DNA of 10,632 nt from Gammaproteobacteria bacterium (lineage in GTDB: Bacteria > Pseudomonadota > Gammaproteobacteria > Granulosicoccales > Granulosicoccaceae). This document shows, piece by piece, positions 1 to 6,697 of this stretch. The notes under the pieces were generated by a model. That model was not told where the DNA came from. It saw only the letters and a program-made list of their open reading frames with translations, and ran no database searches. Positions within the stretch are counted from its first letter, which is position 1, and each line of letters begins with the position of its first letter. The DNA is taken from assembly GCA_019634245.1 (NCBI GenBank), contig JAHQVR010000222.1, forward strand, positions 1 to 10,632, in the 5' to 3' direction. Both the position numbers and the translations under genes were made by a program.

Positions 1-712
1 CGTCCAGCGTTCTATTCTCCAGGCTAAACACCGCCTGCATACCATCAGGACTTACCGCAATATCCCGCGGTTTACCTTCCTCAACGCTAAAGCTGCTAAG
101 AACTGAATAGCCGTCAAAGTCACTTAGGTTCTCAGCGGTTATCCAAAGATTCTGATCTCTGGTATAAATCCCTCGGCCATCATTGAGCCAATCGAACCCA
201 TCAGGCGCAATTAAGCTAGTCACTAAATCCCCGTTGCCCCGATAGAACAGAAGCTCTTCATTAGTGAGTAATATATCTCTGGTTTCTATCGCTATTAATT
301 GACCATCTGGTGACACATTTGGTGCACCGATGAGACCCTCAAACGGGATTTCAAACTTTTCCTGAACCAGTCCCTGATCGGATCGAACGTATACGCACGA
401 GAACGACAGACCTTGCGGTCGGCCGCTACGGCAACTGTCGGTGACGCTGTAAATTTCAGTTCCATTACTGCTGGCTGACAATGGAGTCGTAGCCCCGGCA
501 GTCGTCAGAAGATCCAAAGACACACTGACACCGGTGCTTAAGTCCAGTACATAGTTTTCAAAGACAAGCTGACCGGCAAGCTCTCCATTCAAGTTTTGCG
601 GCAGGTTTGCTTCTGGATTCATTCCCATGCCAGCACCACCACTGCCACCACCACAGGCAGTCAGCGAGAGACTGAATAACAAGGAAGCCGAACAACTCTT
701 GAGGGGTCGCAT
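1..712 (-). CDS. Partial lipoprotein with beta-propeller-like repeats
   Basis: The gene starts with ATG at 712 and reads leftwards off the window, so only about 237 N-terminal codons are visible. Residues 1-20 form a lipoprotein signal peptide: basic residues, then a hydrophobic LLFSLSLTAC stretch with the lipobox LTAC and the lipidated cysteine at position 20. A Gly/Ser/Ala-rich tether (GGGSGGAG) follows. The mature part contains repeated short motifs of the kind NVSPDGQLIAIE and AVSPDGMQAVFS, typical of PD40/TolB-like or WD40-like beta-propeller blades. It is probably anchored to a membrane facing the periplasm or cell surface. There is no clear Shine-Dalgarno before the ATG, but this start places the signal peptide correctly. 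The substrate or partner is unknown. It has its own promoter and lies beyond the terminator of the next gene, so it is likely a separate unit. Confidence 0.8.
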   Translation of the reverse strand, partial: MRPLKSCSASLLFSLSLTACGGGSGGAGMGMNPEANLPQNLNGELAGQLVFENYVLDLSTGVSVSLDLLTTAGATTPLSASSNGTEIYSVTDSCRSGRPQGLSFSCVYVRSDQGLVQEKFEIPFEGLIGAPNVSPDGQLIAIETRDILLTNEELLFYRGNGDLVTSLIAPDGFDWLNDGRGIYTRDQNLWITAENLSDFDGYSVLSSFSVEEGKPRDIAVSPDGMQAVFSLENRTLD

Positions 713-742
713 ATGATGACAGGATCAACTGCAAAGGCAATG

Positions 743-771
743 AATACAGTATCGACCAGGCACCGAGTCAA
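743..771 (-). promoter_or_regulatory. Putative sigma70 promoter of the lipoprotein gene
   Basis: On the − strand TTGACT (766-771) is followed after 17 bases by TGTATT (743-748). This would start transcription near 736, about 24 bases before the lipoprotein ATG. The −35 match is good and the −10 match is moderate (4 of 6). This is a prediction from sequence only. Confidence 0.45.
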
Positions 772-865
772 TTCAAGAAGATAGAGTTCTAAAAATGCGA
801 GGAGTCAAATTGCGCTTTCGTCAGAATTCGAGGCAAAGGGATCAGGAACGCCTGCACACCGGACA

Positions 866-902
866 TAAAAAAGCGCCTCTCAGGGAATCCCGAGAAGCGC
901 TT
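866..902 (-). terminator. Intrinsic terminator after the 232-residue gene
   Basis: In − strand transcripts a hairpin forms with outer arms AAGCGC/GCGCTT, a GAGA/TCTC middle and an inner GGG/CCC around a short loop, with one mismatch and one bulge. It is followed at once by a run of six T. It begins about 20 bases past the stop codon at 922, so it closes the 232-residue gene and isolates the lipoprotein gene beyond it. Confidence 0.85.
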
Positions 903-921
903 AGTGTACTTATCGAAAAGC

Positions 922-1620
922 TTATTGCTTTCTTGACATAGTGGCGAAACCTTCGCCAGTGGTTTTAATCAATGTGGCTGCCGCTTCAAATACCATTTTA
1001 AACATCTGGGTGGCTGCCTGCATCTCAGCTTGCAAACCGGCCATCTTTCGAGCGTCAGCTGCAGGGTCGTCAGTCGATTCAATGTTCGCTATTTCCTGAC
1101 CCAGTCGCACTGCACGCTCTAAATGTTTACCGGCTGCATCACCCATTGCTCTGGCTAAAATGGCCAGCCAATGCGTTGCTCCTCCGGCAGCACCGCCGCC
1201 AGAGCCTCCACTCGATTTACTTGCTGCACCCGAGCCGCCTGCCTCGCCAGCTTCTCCGCCGTTCATGGATTGGGCCTGCTCTTCACGCTGCTCTTCGAGT
1301 AAGCTGCGCATTAAGTACATCATCAGGTTGTCCACTGCGTCTTGTAACTCATCACTGGTTTCTCGGCTGAACTCTCCTTCAATGCCATCCAAATACGCAT
1401 TTACGTCGTCTTCTATCGGAGTGCCTGCTGCATCTGCACGAGCCGACGCTATGAATTCCTTGAGAAACACATTGAAAATCGCATCGCCACAATCTTCACA
1501 ACCAAATTGCTCGATCAGGTCCTCCATGGACATGCCGTTGATTTCTCTTTCACCATCGGCAAACCGTTGCCACTCAGTGGCGAAGTCGTAGTGAAATGGC
1601 TGGATAGTGCTATCGGACAT
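922..1620 (-). CDS. Unrecognised 232-residue protein with Gly/Ser hinge
   Basis: I do not recognise a named family. The start is supported by a good Shine-Dalgarno (AGGAGA, about 8 bases before the ATG). There is no signal peptide and no clear membrane segment. Residues 1-115 are acidic and helical, with a CxxC pair (C41, C44) and a Met/Leu-rich amphipathic stretch near 97-108. Residues 120-149 are a low-complexity Gly/Ser/Ala hinge. Residues 150-232 form a second helical domain. Its C-terminus (about 195-232) is rich in Ala, Met and Phe and ends in MSRKQ; it faintly resembles the polymerising C-terminal helices of type III secretion filament or needle proteins such as the EspA family. That resemblance is an impression only. 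The gene is monocistronic with its own terminator, and shares an exact 21-base upstream element with the 807-residue gene, so the two may be co-expressed. Confidence 0.75.
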   Translation of the reverse strand: MSDSTIQPFHYDFATEWQRFADGEREINGMSMEDLIEQFGCEDCGDAIFNVFLKEFIASARADAAGTPIEDDVNAYLDGIEGEFSRETSDELQDAVDNLMMYLMRSLLEEQREEQAQSMNGGEAGEAGGSGAASKSSGGSGGGAAGGATHWLAILARAMGDAAGKHLERAVRLGQEIANIESTDDPAADARKMAGLQAEMQAATQMFKMVFEAAATLIKTTGEGFATMSRKQ

Positions 1621-1775
1621 TGGATTTCTCCTGAAAAATTTTCTGACTAGCCGTATCGGGTCAAAGCCCGGTTTGTTTATCTCGACATCAATTAAATCAG
1701 CTGGTGAGGGGGTTGTATATATGGAAAAACCCTAGACTTTGTGTCTTTAAGATGACCGCAAGCGGCTCAGAAACA
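1621..1775. other. Intergenic region upstream of the 232-residue gene
   Basis: These 155 bases separate the acyltransferase stop from the 232-residue gene. They hold a small perfect palindrome CCGCAAGCGG (1756-1765) and the left copy of the 21-base repeat (1719-1739), followed on the − strand by an alternating TATATA run. No convincing −35/−10 pair and no strong terminator with a T run were seen. Transcription from the acyltransferase could read through, or start near the repeat. Confidence 0.5.
1719..1739 (-). repeat. 21-base direct repeat, left copy
   Basis: This copy is identical over 21 bases to 5215-5235; the core on the + strand is GGAAAAACCCTAGACTT. It lies about 99 bases upstream of the ATG of the 232-residue gene, in the same orientation relative to that gene as the other copy has to the 807-residue gene. 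A shared operator or promoter element is the simplest reading. Weaker similarity extends further: both copies are followed on the + strand by a small CCG...CGG inverted repeat and an AGGAGATT motif, at slightly different spacings. Confidence 0.6.
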
Positions 1776-2732
1776 CTAGTAAGGAGATTTAAAGCGCCCA
1801 CCGCCCCAGTTGTATTGTTCTGGGCATCGAAGTATTTGACGTTCAAAGCAGTCATTGATCGACTGGGTAAGCTGATCGACACCCTGTGTGGTATCCAGCT
1901 CTGGTTCAAAACACACTAAATAGTGACCATTCTCAACATCTCGCTGGGCAGCGACCGGCACTATCGCCGCCCCACTGAGATGGGCCATTCTGGCCGTTGC
2001 CGTTGTGGTTAATACCGGTAGACCAAACAACCGAAAGGGGCGCCCACCAAGAGATCTGGGTACAGCCCTATCCGGCGAATAAAAAACGATATCGCCGCGC
2101 TGGAGTGAGCGCACCATAGCGCGGACATTATCGTTGGGAATTAAAGTCTGCAAATGAAGTTTTCGCTGTTTGGTTAAAAGCGCTTCGAATTCACCTTCGA
2201 CACGACTGTACATCGCAGCCAATGGCCACTTTGAGGCAGTTGCCTGGAGACAGATATCCAACACCGAATTATTGGGCATGATCAACAAAACACCGCGACC
2301 GCGCGCGAATGCATCATCTAAATGCTGTTGGTTTTTAAATTTGATACGGTGTGAATAGGATCGGTCAGAAGAATACAGGCTAGTGGCAAACTCAGCGATG
2401 GAATACCCAAGGTGTTCAAGGGAGCGTCTCGCCAACTGTTGAACTTGCTGTTTATTCTTATCCGAAAATGCTCGCGAAATATTCCGAGTGGCACTTTTGT
2501 GTGCTTCTTTGTTAAAGCGACAAATGAGTAGCCCAATCCATCTACCCGCCTGCATCCTGGCTCTAAAAGGCAATAGACACAACACTCTTAATAAACCGGC
2601 AACACATCGAGCGCTCCAGCGATCATAGGGTAGGCCTGGTCCAGGTTTCAACGTGTGATCTTTTGACCTGTTGTGGTCACGGGTCAAAATTACACCTGAT
2701 GACTGCGTCGAAGCGTCCGTCACGGTTATCAC
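1776..2732 (-). CDS. LpxL/LpxM-family acyltransferase homologue lacking catalytic His
   Basis: This 318-residue protein belongs to the Kdo2-lipid A late acyltransferase (LpxL/LpxM, HtrB/MsbB) family, inner-membrane enzymes that move an acyl chain from acyl-ACP to lipid A. A Leu-rich segment near 43-71 could anchor it. The usual HX4D/E motif falls at 154-159 and reads N-N-S-V-L-D: the aspartate is kept as in LpxM, but the catalytic histidine is asparagine (codon 2271-2273). Other family blocks are present: YSPDRAVPRSLGGRPFRLFG near 218-237, TATARMAHLSGAAIVPV near 244-260, and the C-terminal CPEQYNWGGGRFK. It is therefore either inactive or has changed chemistry. The GTG start directly abuts the stop of the 807-residue gene, which points to translational coupling. 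Residues 1-35 are not conserved in the family and the exact start could lie further in. Confidence 0.85.
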   Translation of the reverse strand: MITVTDASTQSSGVILTRDHNRSKDHTLKPGPGLPYDRWSARCVAGLLRVLCLLPFRARMQAGRWIGLLICRFNKEAHKSATRNISRAFSDKNKQQVQQLARRSLEHLGYSIAEFATSLYSSDRSYSHRIKFKNQQHLDDAFARGRGVLLIMPNNSVLDICLQATASKWPLAAMYSRVEGEFEALLTKQRKLHLQTLIPNDNVRAMVRSLQRGDIVFYSPDRAVPRSLGGRPFRLFGLPVLTTTATARMAHLSGAAIVPVAAQRDVENGHYLVCFEPELDTTQGVDQLTQSINDCFERQILRCPEQYNWGGGRFKSPY

Positions 2733-5156
2733 CTAGGCAGTAGCGTACTCAGGGATATACGGTGGTGTACGAAAGTCCGGTTCAATACGGCCAGCGAGTA
2801 AAACGCTTAACAATTGTAAGGACTGTGCAAGAGACGCCTCTCCAGCAGAGGCCGCTATATCAGCCGCTAACCGTGATGCAGTGCTATACCGTTTTTCATC
2901 CACCGCTTTTTTCAACGTCTCAATTCGCTGAGCAAACTGTGCAACACCTTCTAATCGAGCCTTGGTTTTAGGATTCATTTCAATGTTGGCAAGCTCTGAG
3001 AGGACATCCAGAGCCTTGGAGACATCGTTGGAATCGATAGCGTCTTTAAGTTCCTCCGCCTTTTGAATGAAGGATTGAAGTTGTTCTAACTGAGCGGATG
3101 CTTCACGACTCAGCGGTTGCCCCAAATAGGTGGCTGTCAGACCCAGCGCTGCAGCGACATCTCCAGATTCAAACACCTCGACGATAGACACTATTTTTTC
3201 GACTTCACTGTTTAACTCTCGAAGCGCCGCTTTGGTTTGTTCACCCAGTGGAGAACCTAGTAGCGCATCCGTCGCCTCCATGAATCCGATGTAATCCCCA
3301 TCTTCAAACAAGTCTTTGGCTGCCTGCGCTTTCTCAGCGAACTCCATCAGTTCATCAATTCTTTTTTGCGTGGTTGGATCAATGTCGAGCCCGAGCAGAC
3401 TCGCTCCTTGGTCTAAGGCGGTGAGGTAGTCCCCGGATTCCACCAGTTCAGCAACTTTGGCCAATTGGGAAACCATGTCACCGGCCTTTTGTAAAAACTC
3501 ACGACTGGCTTCAGTGGGCAGAAAGGTATCCGCTGCGTCGAACAAAATGTCCGCCGCCTGGGTGTAGTCACCGTCACTAATTAAAGTTTCAACAGCTGCT
3601 AATTTTTCAAAGGTCTCGGCAAGGCGAATAGCTCGTTCTCTGTGCTCAGTGGACAATCCCATGTCGGCACCGTATTCGCTCATCAGAAGCTCCGCCGCCT
3701 TACTGAAATCTCCTGTTCTTACAGCCTCTGATATGGCTTCAAAGGTTTCAGCATGCTCCCCCACTGATTCAAAAAACTGATCGAATTCCTGCCCCGGTAA
3801 ATCGCCTAATAAATCAGCACCTAACCCAATAGCAGAGAGGTAGTTTTTATCATCAATCGCGTTCTTAACATCATAGGCTCGGCCAACATACCCAAAAAAC
3901 TTGCCCGCATTGGTGTCGCCTAGAAAACCTGACAACATGGAAAAGGCTGCGCCAAAGTCTCTTGCAGAATAGGCTGCATACACTTTACTCATATGGCTTG
4001 CCACCTGAGCAATGCGCGAAGCGGTGGCTACAAACTTAGCCGACATGCCCATCGCAGTGCCCAATTTAGCGGCTCCTGAAGCAAGTGTTGCAATGCCTGC
4101 TAACACCATGGAAATGCTGCCGTGTTTTATACCCATGTAAATCATGCGTACGGCTTGGATGACTCGATATACCAGTGCAATGATGTTTAAGCCTGGGATG
4201 AAACTAATAATCGTCATGATGATGTTCATGATCGCGCTATCGAGAATCTTGATAACAACCTCTTTAAGCGCACTCCAAACATCGCTCACAAAGTCCGCAA
4301 AGCTACTGGCCATATTCGAAAATACGCCGCCGATACCTTTGAAGATGCTGGTAAAAGCGTTTATCACGGATTTGATCGGGTTACTGCCATACTCCACCTG
4401 AATTTCTTGTCCATCAACGATGATGGTCCCGTGGTCATTCTCGGCGTTTATGCGAGCAATCTCTTCAGGAGTGAGTTCTTCACCTCGGAACAGTGCTGAG
4501 AAGAGCTCACCCTCATCGCCAGCGGTATCGGCATCGTTAACCCTGGTGTCAATCGCGTGACCCATTTCTTCGCAGAAAATCTCATATGCCGCCTCAGGGT
4601 CTGACTCCAGCAATTCACGGCTCATGTAGATGGTGTCGGTTTCGGCACTGTAGGCGCCACCAGGGACTCCACCGGTTTGTTGGCCAGAGTGATCATTCAA
4701 CGTCTGCTGGTCAACTACCACAATGGTCGGCATCCAGCTAAAATCACCTTCCAACGACTGTTGGCGCATTCTTTCAGCAGCCGCGTAGTCGTAATTCTCG
4801 CCATACACCTGTCGCATCAGTGCATGAAACTCGTCGTGATTCTGGGCAGCTTGTGCAAAGTCTTCTTGGAACTGTTGCTGCACTTGAACCGCTGCAGGGT
4901 CGGTAGTTTTAGTGCGCTGCGCAGAATCAGCTGTGGCGCTATAACCCTCAGCTGAGCTCGATCGACCCTGTTGTTCTTGTTCTGAAAAGACTTTCCGACG
5001 GGCTGCCTCACCTAACGTTGCTAATAAGCTACCGCTAGACAGAACGGGAGTAGTTGCGGTGCTACGTTGAGTGGCATCCACCTCTCGTTGACGCTTACCC
5101 ACATCCACACTGCTGAGCCCTGAATTGGTATTCCCGACGTTGCTCGCTGGCCCCAT
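2733..5156 (-). CDS. Large multidomain protein: HExxH-like domain plus helical repeats
   Basis: The gene encodes 807 residues from ATG at 5156, chosen because a strong AAAGGAGG sits nine bases before it; a TTG two codons upstream is too close. No signal peptide is seen. Residues 1-95 are Ser/Thr/Gln-rich and probably disordered. Residues 140-256 resemble a peptidase-like domain known to me from the N-termini of large secreted repeat proteins: YEIFCEEMGHAID, then GDEGELFSALFRGE and a beta-rich IIVDGQEIQVEYG end. The first His of HExxH is Glu here (E196-E197-M-G-H200), so activity is doubtful. Residues 260-418 are hydrophobic with likely membrane-inserting helices (IIMTIISFIPGLNIIALVY). Residues 422-788 are about eight 45-residue helical repeats. 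The architecture suggests an exported toxin, effector or adhesin-like protein, but I cannot name the substrate or export route. The acyltransferase homologue follows without a gap. Confidence 0.8.
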   Translation of the reverse strand: MGPASNVGNTNSGLSSVDVGKRQREVDATQRSTATTPVLSSGSLLATLGEAARRKVFSEQEQQGRSSSAEGYSATADSAQRTKTTDPAAVQVQQQFQEDFAQAAQNHDEFHALMRQVYGENYDYAAAERMRQQSLEGDFSWMPTIVVVDQQTLNDHSGQQTGGVPGGAYSAETDTIYMSRELLESDPEAAYEIFCEEMGHAIDTRVNDADTAGDEGELFSALFRGEELTPEEIARINAENDHGTIIVDGQEIQVEYGSNPIKSVINAFTSIFKGIGGVFSNMASSFADFVSDVWSALKEVVIKILDSAIMNIIMTIISFIPGLNIIALVYRVIQAVRMIYMGIKHGSISMVLAGIATLASGAAKLGTAMGMSAKFVATASRIAQVASHMSKVYAAYSARDFGAAFSMLSGFLGDTNAGKFFGYVGRAYDVKNAIDDKNYLSAIGLGADLLGDLPGQEFDQFFESVGEHAETFEAISEAVRTGDFSKAAELLMSEYGADMGLSTEHRERAIRLAETFEKLAAVETLISDGDYTQAADILFDAADTFLPTEASREFLQKAGDMVSQLAKVAELVESGDYLTALDQGASLLGLDIDPTTQKRIDELMEFAEKAQAAKDLFEDGDYIGFMEATDALLGSPLGEQTKAALRELNSEVEKIVSIVEVFESGDVAAALGLTATYLGQPLSREASAQLEQLQSFIQKAEELKDAIDSNDVSKALDVLSELANIEMNPKTKARLEGVAQFAQRIETLKKAVDEKRYSTASRLAADIAASAGEASLAQSLQLLSVLLAGRIEPDFRTPPYIPEYATA
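2793..3893 (-). repeat. About eight 45-residue protein repeats within the large gene
   Basis: Repeat units begin near residues 423, 468, 516, 561, 606, 651, 696 and 741 of the 807-residue protein. The period is 45 except for one unit of about 48. Each unit reads as helix, a turn at positions 13-16 with the pattern (S/D)GD(Y/F/V), a second helix with an Ala-Leu core, then often a Leu-Gly/Pro turn (LLGLDIDP, LLGSPLG, YLGQPLS) and a third short helix. The first and the last two units are more degraded at the GD turn. This predicts an alpha-helical solenoid, TPR-like in style but longer than the 34-residue TPR. Confidence 0.75.
4389..4730 (-). other. Degenerate metallopeptidase-like domain of the large protein
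   Basis: This segment encodes roughly residues 143-256. Visible marks are WMPTIVVVD, GAYSAETDTIYMSREL, CEEMGHAID, DTAGDEGELFSALFRGE and IIVDGQEIQVEYG. This order (helix with ExxGHxxD, then GDEGxxF, then a closing beta strand) recurs in large secreted proteins with calcium-binding or other repeats. The position equivalent to the first His of HExxH is Glu. Confidence 0.6.
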
Positions 5157-5165
5157 GGTCAAAAG

Positions 5166-5173
5166 CCTCCTTT
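5166..5173 (-). promoter_or_regulatory. Strong Shine-Dalgarno of the 807-residue gene
   Basis: AAAGGAGG on the − strand ends nine bases before ATG at 5156. It decides between that ATG and the TTG at 5162, which would be only three bases away. It is the best ribosome-binding site noted in the window, which suggests that the large protein is made in quantity. Confidence 0.8.
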
Positions 5174-5214
5174 ACACACCACTAGAAGCGTACTGGGCAA
5201 CCCGGAGTCTCACA

Positions 5215-5235
5215 ATATGGAAAAACCCTAGACTT
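5215..5235 (-). repeat. 21-base direct repeat, right copy
   Basis: This copy is identical to 1719-1739. It lies 59 bases upstream of the ATG of the 807-residue gene. Its TAGGGTTTTT half (− strand) is also one arm of the 10-bp inverted repeat spanning 5221-5286, a partner that the left copy lacks. It overlaps the spacer and −10 of the weak predicted promoter, so it may be an activator or repressor site. Confidence 0.6.
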
Positions 5236-5286
5236 CACTTAACACATCGCCGCAACGGATCTTCGATTCAGGAGATTAGGGTTTTT
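5221..5286 (-). terminator. 10-bp inverted repeat, possible mnmE terminator or operator
   Basis: AAAAACCCTA (+ strand, 5221-5230) and TAGGGTTTTT (5277-5286) are perfectly complementary across a 46-base loop. In − strand RNA the 3' arm ends in five U, so it could act as a wide-loop terminator for the rpmH-mnmE operon. The long loop makes this weak, and a protein-binding operator is equally possible. Confidence 0.3.
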
Positions 5287-5332
5287 ACTATTGCGTACAA
5301 AAAGACTGTGGGTACAGCGTTAAGATCAACTG

Positions 5333-6691
5333 CTACTTCCCGATACAAAACGACGAGAAAATTTCTCCAAGCAAATCTTCAGAATCAAAGCGGCCAGTGA
5401 TGTCGTCCAACGCTTGCAGTCCCAATCGCAATTCTTCGGCGGCCAATTCAGGAAGAGCGCCTGTCTGCAAATGTTCCAACGCCCGTTCAGTAGAGGCTTG
5501 TGCTGTATGCAAGCCCTCAAGGTGTCGGCGACGGGCGAGATAGATACCTTCCAATGAACGATCCTGGCCTGCCAGCGACAATAAGTGCTGCTTTAATTCA
5601 GCCAAACCTTCACCGGTTTTCGCCGAAAGAGCAACCACCGACGCTGTTGCATCAATGGGTAGAGTGTTGGCCACTACGGCTATGGGGTCGGCGGCTGCCA
5701 AGAGATCAACTTTGTTCAACACATACGTGCACGGTGCATCGATTCGCTGATCCAACTCGGGTAATTCAGGTCGACTAGCATCCACTACCACCAAGACATG
5801 ATCCGCCGATTCCACTGCACGCTCGGCCCGACGAATCCCCTCTTGTTCCACCACATCGTCAGTGGATCGAAGCCCTGCCGTGTCAATAACATGCATCGGT
5901 ACATCGTCAATAAGCAGCTCCGTATGCAACACATCTCGTGTGGTGCCGGCAATATCGGTAACGATAGCGGTGTCGCTGCCGCTCAAGGCATTTAATAAAC
6001 TCGACTTACCTACGTTGGTCACACCTGCGATCACAACGCTTAAACCATCACGTAATTTTTGTCCCTGGGAGGCATTCGCGATCAAATCATCAAAGCGTTG
6101 AATTAATCGACTCGTTCGGTCTTTGAGTTCCGGGTCGGATAAAAAGTCGATTTCCTCTTCACTGAAATCAAGCGCAGCTTCCAGCCACACTCTCAGTGCA
6201 ATTAGCTCATCGCGAATCCCATACACCGCCTTTGAGAACTCGCCACTCATCGAACGTACCGCTGCCTGTGCAGCCGATTTAGAATTTGAATCAATCAGAT
6301 CGGCCACCGCCTCCGCTTGGGCCAGATCCATTCGATCATTCAGAAAAGCGCGTTCGGTAAACTCACCTGGGCGAGCCGCGCGAGCACCACACTCCAACAC
6401 GCGAGCTAAAACGAGATCCAACACCACCGGACCACCGTGCCCCTGCAGTTCCAATACATCTTCACCCGTGTAGGAATTCGGCGCTTCGAAACGAATCGCT
6501 ATGCCAACATCCAGCGGTTGGTCTTCTGCGGATAGAAACGGTAAATAACAGGCGTGACGAGCGGTAAGCGGCTCACCTAGAATGGCGCGGCTAATGTTCG
6601 GAACGTCAGGACCGCTGATGCGGATCACACCAATACCAGCCCGGCCGGACCCTGTGGCCACCGCCGCGATAGTGTCGCGTCGGTCGCTCAT
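5333..6691 (-). CDS. mnmE: tRNA uridine-5-carboxymethylaminomethyl modification GTPase MnmE
   Basis: MnmE (TrmE/ThdF), with partner MnmG, modifies the wobble uridine at position 34 of certain tRNAs in the cytoplasm. The 452-residue length is normal. The N-terminal folate-binding domain begins DTIAAVATGSGRAGIGVIRISGP, shown here only to mark the family. The inserted G domain shows G1 GVTNVGKS (223-230; the usual Pro of GxPNxGKS is Thr), G2 GTTRD (249-253), G3 DTAG (270-273), G4 NKVD (326-329) and G5 SAK (356-358). The protein ends in the catalytic FCIGK motif with C449. It starts six bases after the yidC stop with only a weak ribosome-binding site, so it is likely the last gene of the rpmH operon. 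The usual neighbour mnmG does not follow within this window. Confidence 0.98.
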   Translation of the reverse strand: MSDRRDTIAAVATGSGRAGIGVIRISGPDVPNISRAILGEPLTARHACYLPFLSAEDQPLDVGIAIRFEAPNSYTGEDVLELQGHGGPVVLDLVLARVLECGARAARPGEFTERAFLNDRMDLAQAEAVADLIDSNSKSAAQAAVRSMSGEFSKAVYGIRDELIALRVWLEAALDFSEEEIDFLSDPELKDRTSRLIQRFDDLIANASQGQKLRDGLSVVIAGVTNVGKSSLLNALSGSDTAIVTDIAGTTRDVLHTELLIDDVPMHVIDTAGLRSTDDVVEQEGIRRAERAVESADHVLVVVDASRPELPELDQRIDAPCTYVLNKVDLLAAADPIAVVANTLPIDATASVVALSAKTGEGLAELKQHLLSLAGQDRSLEGIYLARRRHLEGLHTAQASTERALEHLQTGALPELAAEELRLGLQALDDITGRFDSEDLLGEIFSSFCIGK

Positions 6692-6697
6692 CCAGAA

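Larger units (their letters stand above)
5157..5332. other. Intergenic region between mnmE and the large gene
   Basis: These 176 bases carry, in − strand order after mnmE: a weak 4-bp hairpin CTGT-ACCC-ACAG followed by TCTTTTT (about 5299-5317), which could be a poor intrinsic terminator; a perfect 10-bp inverted repeat (5221-5230 and 5277-5286); the right copy of the 21-base repeat; a possible promoter TTAAGT-17-CATATT (5237-5242 and 5214-5219); and a strong ribosome-binding site. The large gene is therefore probably transcribed from its own start, with some read-through from mnmE possible. Confidence 0.5.

Noticed and set aside
558..740. A 60-residue − strand open frame starting upstream of the lipoprotein.
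   Set aside because: It overlaps the lipoprotein gene in another frame and has a Trp-rich translation of Gly codons. The lipoprotein frame has a clear signal peptide and lipobox.
1160..1591. A 143-residue + strand frame opposite the 232-residue gene.
   Set aside because: Its Pro/Ser-rich composition is the mirror of the Gly/Ser/Ala-rich coding strand. The − strand gene has a ribosome-binding site and a terminator.
5157..5162. A TTG start for the large protein two codons upstream of the ATG.
   Set aside because: It leaves only three bases after GGAGG, too close for good initiation. The ATG has ideal nine-base spacing.
5333..5350. The 3' end of mnmE resembles the attachment site used by SGI1-like genomic islands, and accessory genes follow it.
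   Set aside because: The end of mnmE is conserved coding sequence, so the resemblance is expected. I found no second copy of this 18-base site and no integrase or excisionase gene in the window.
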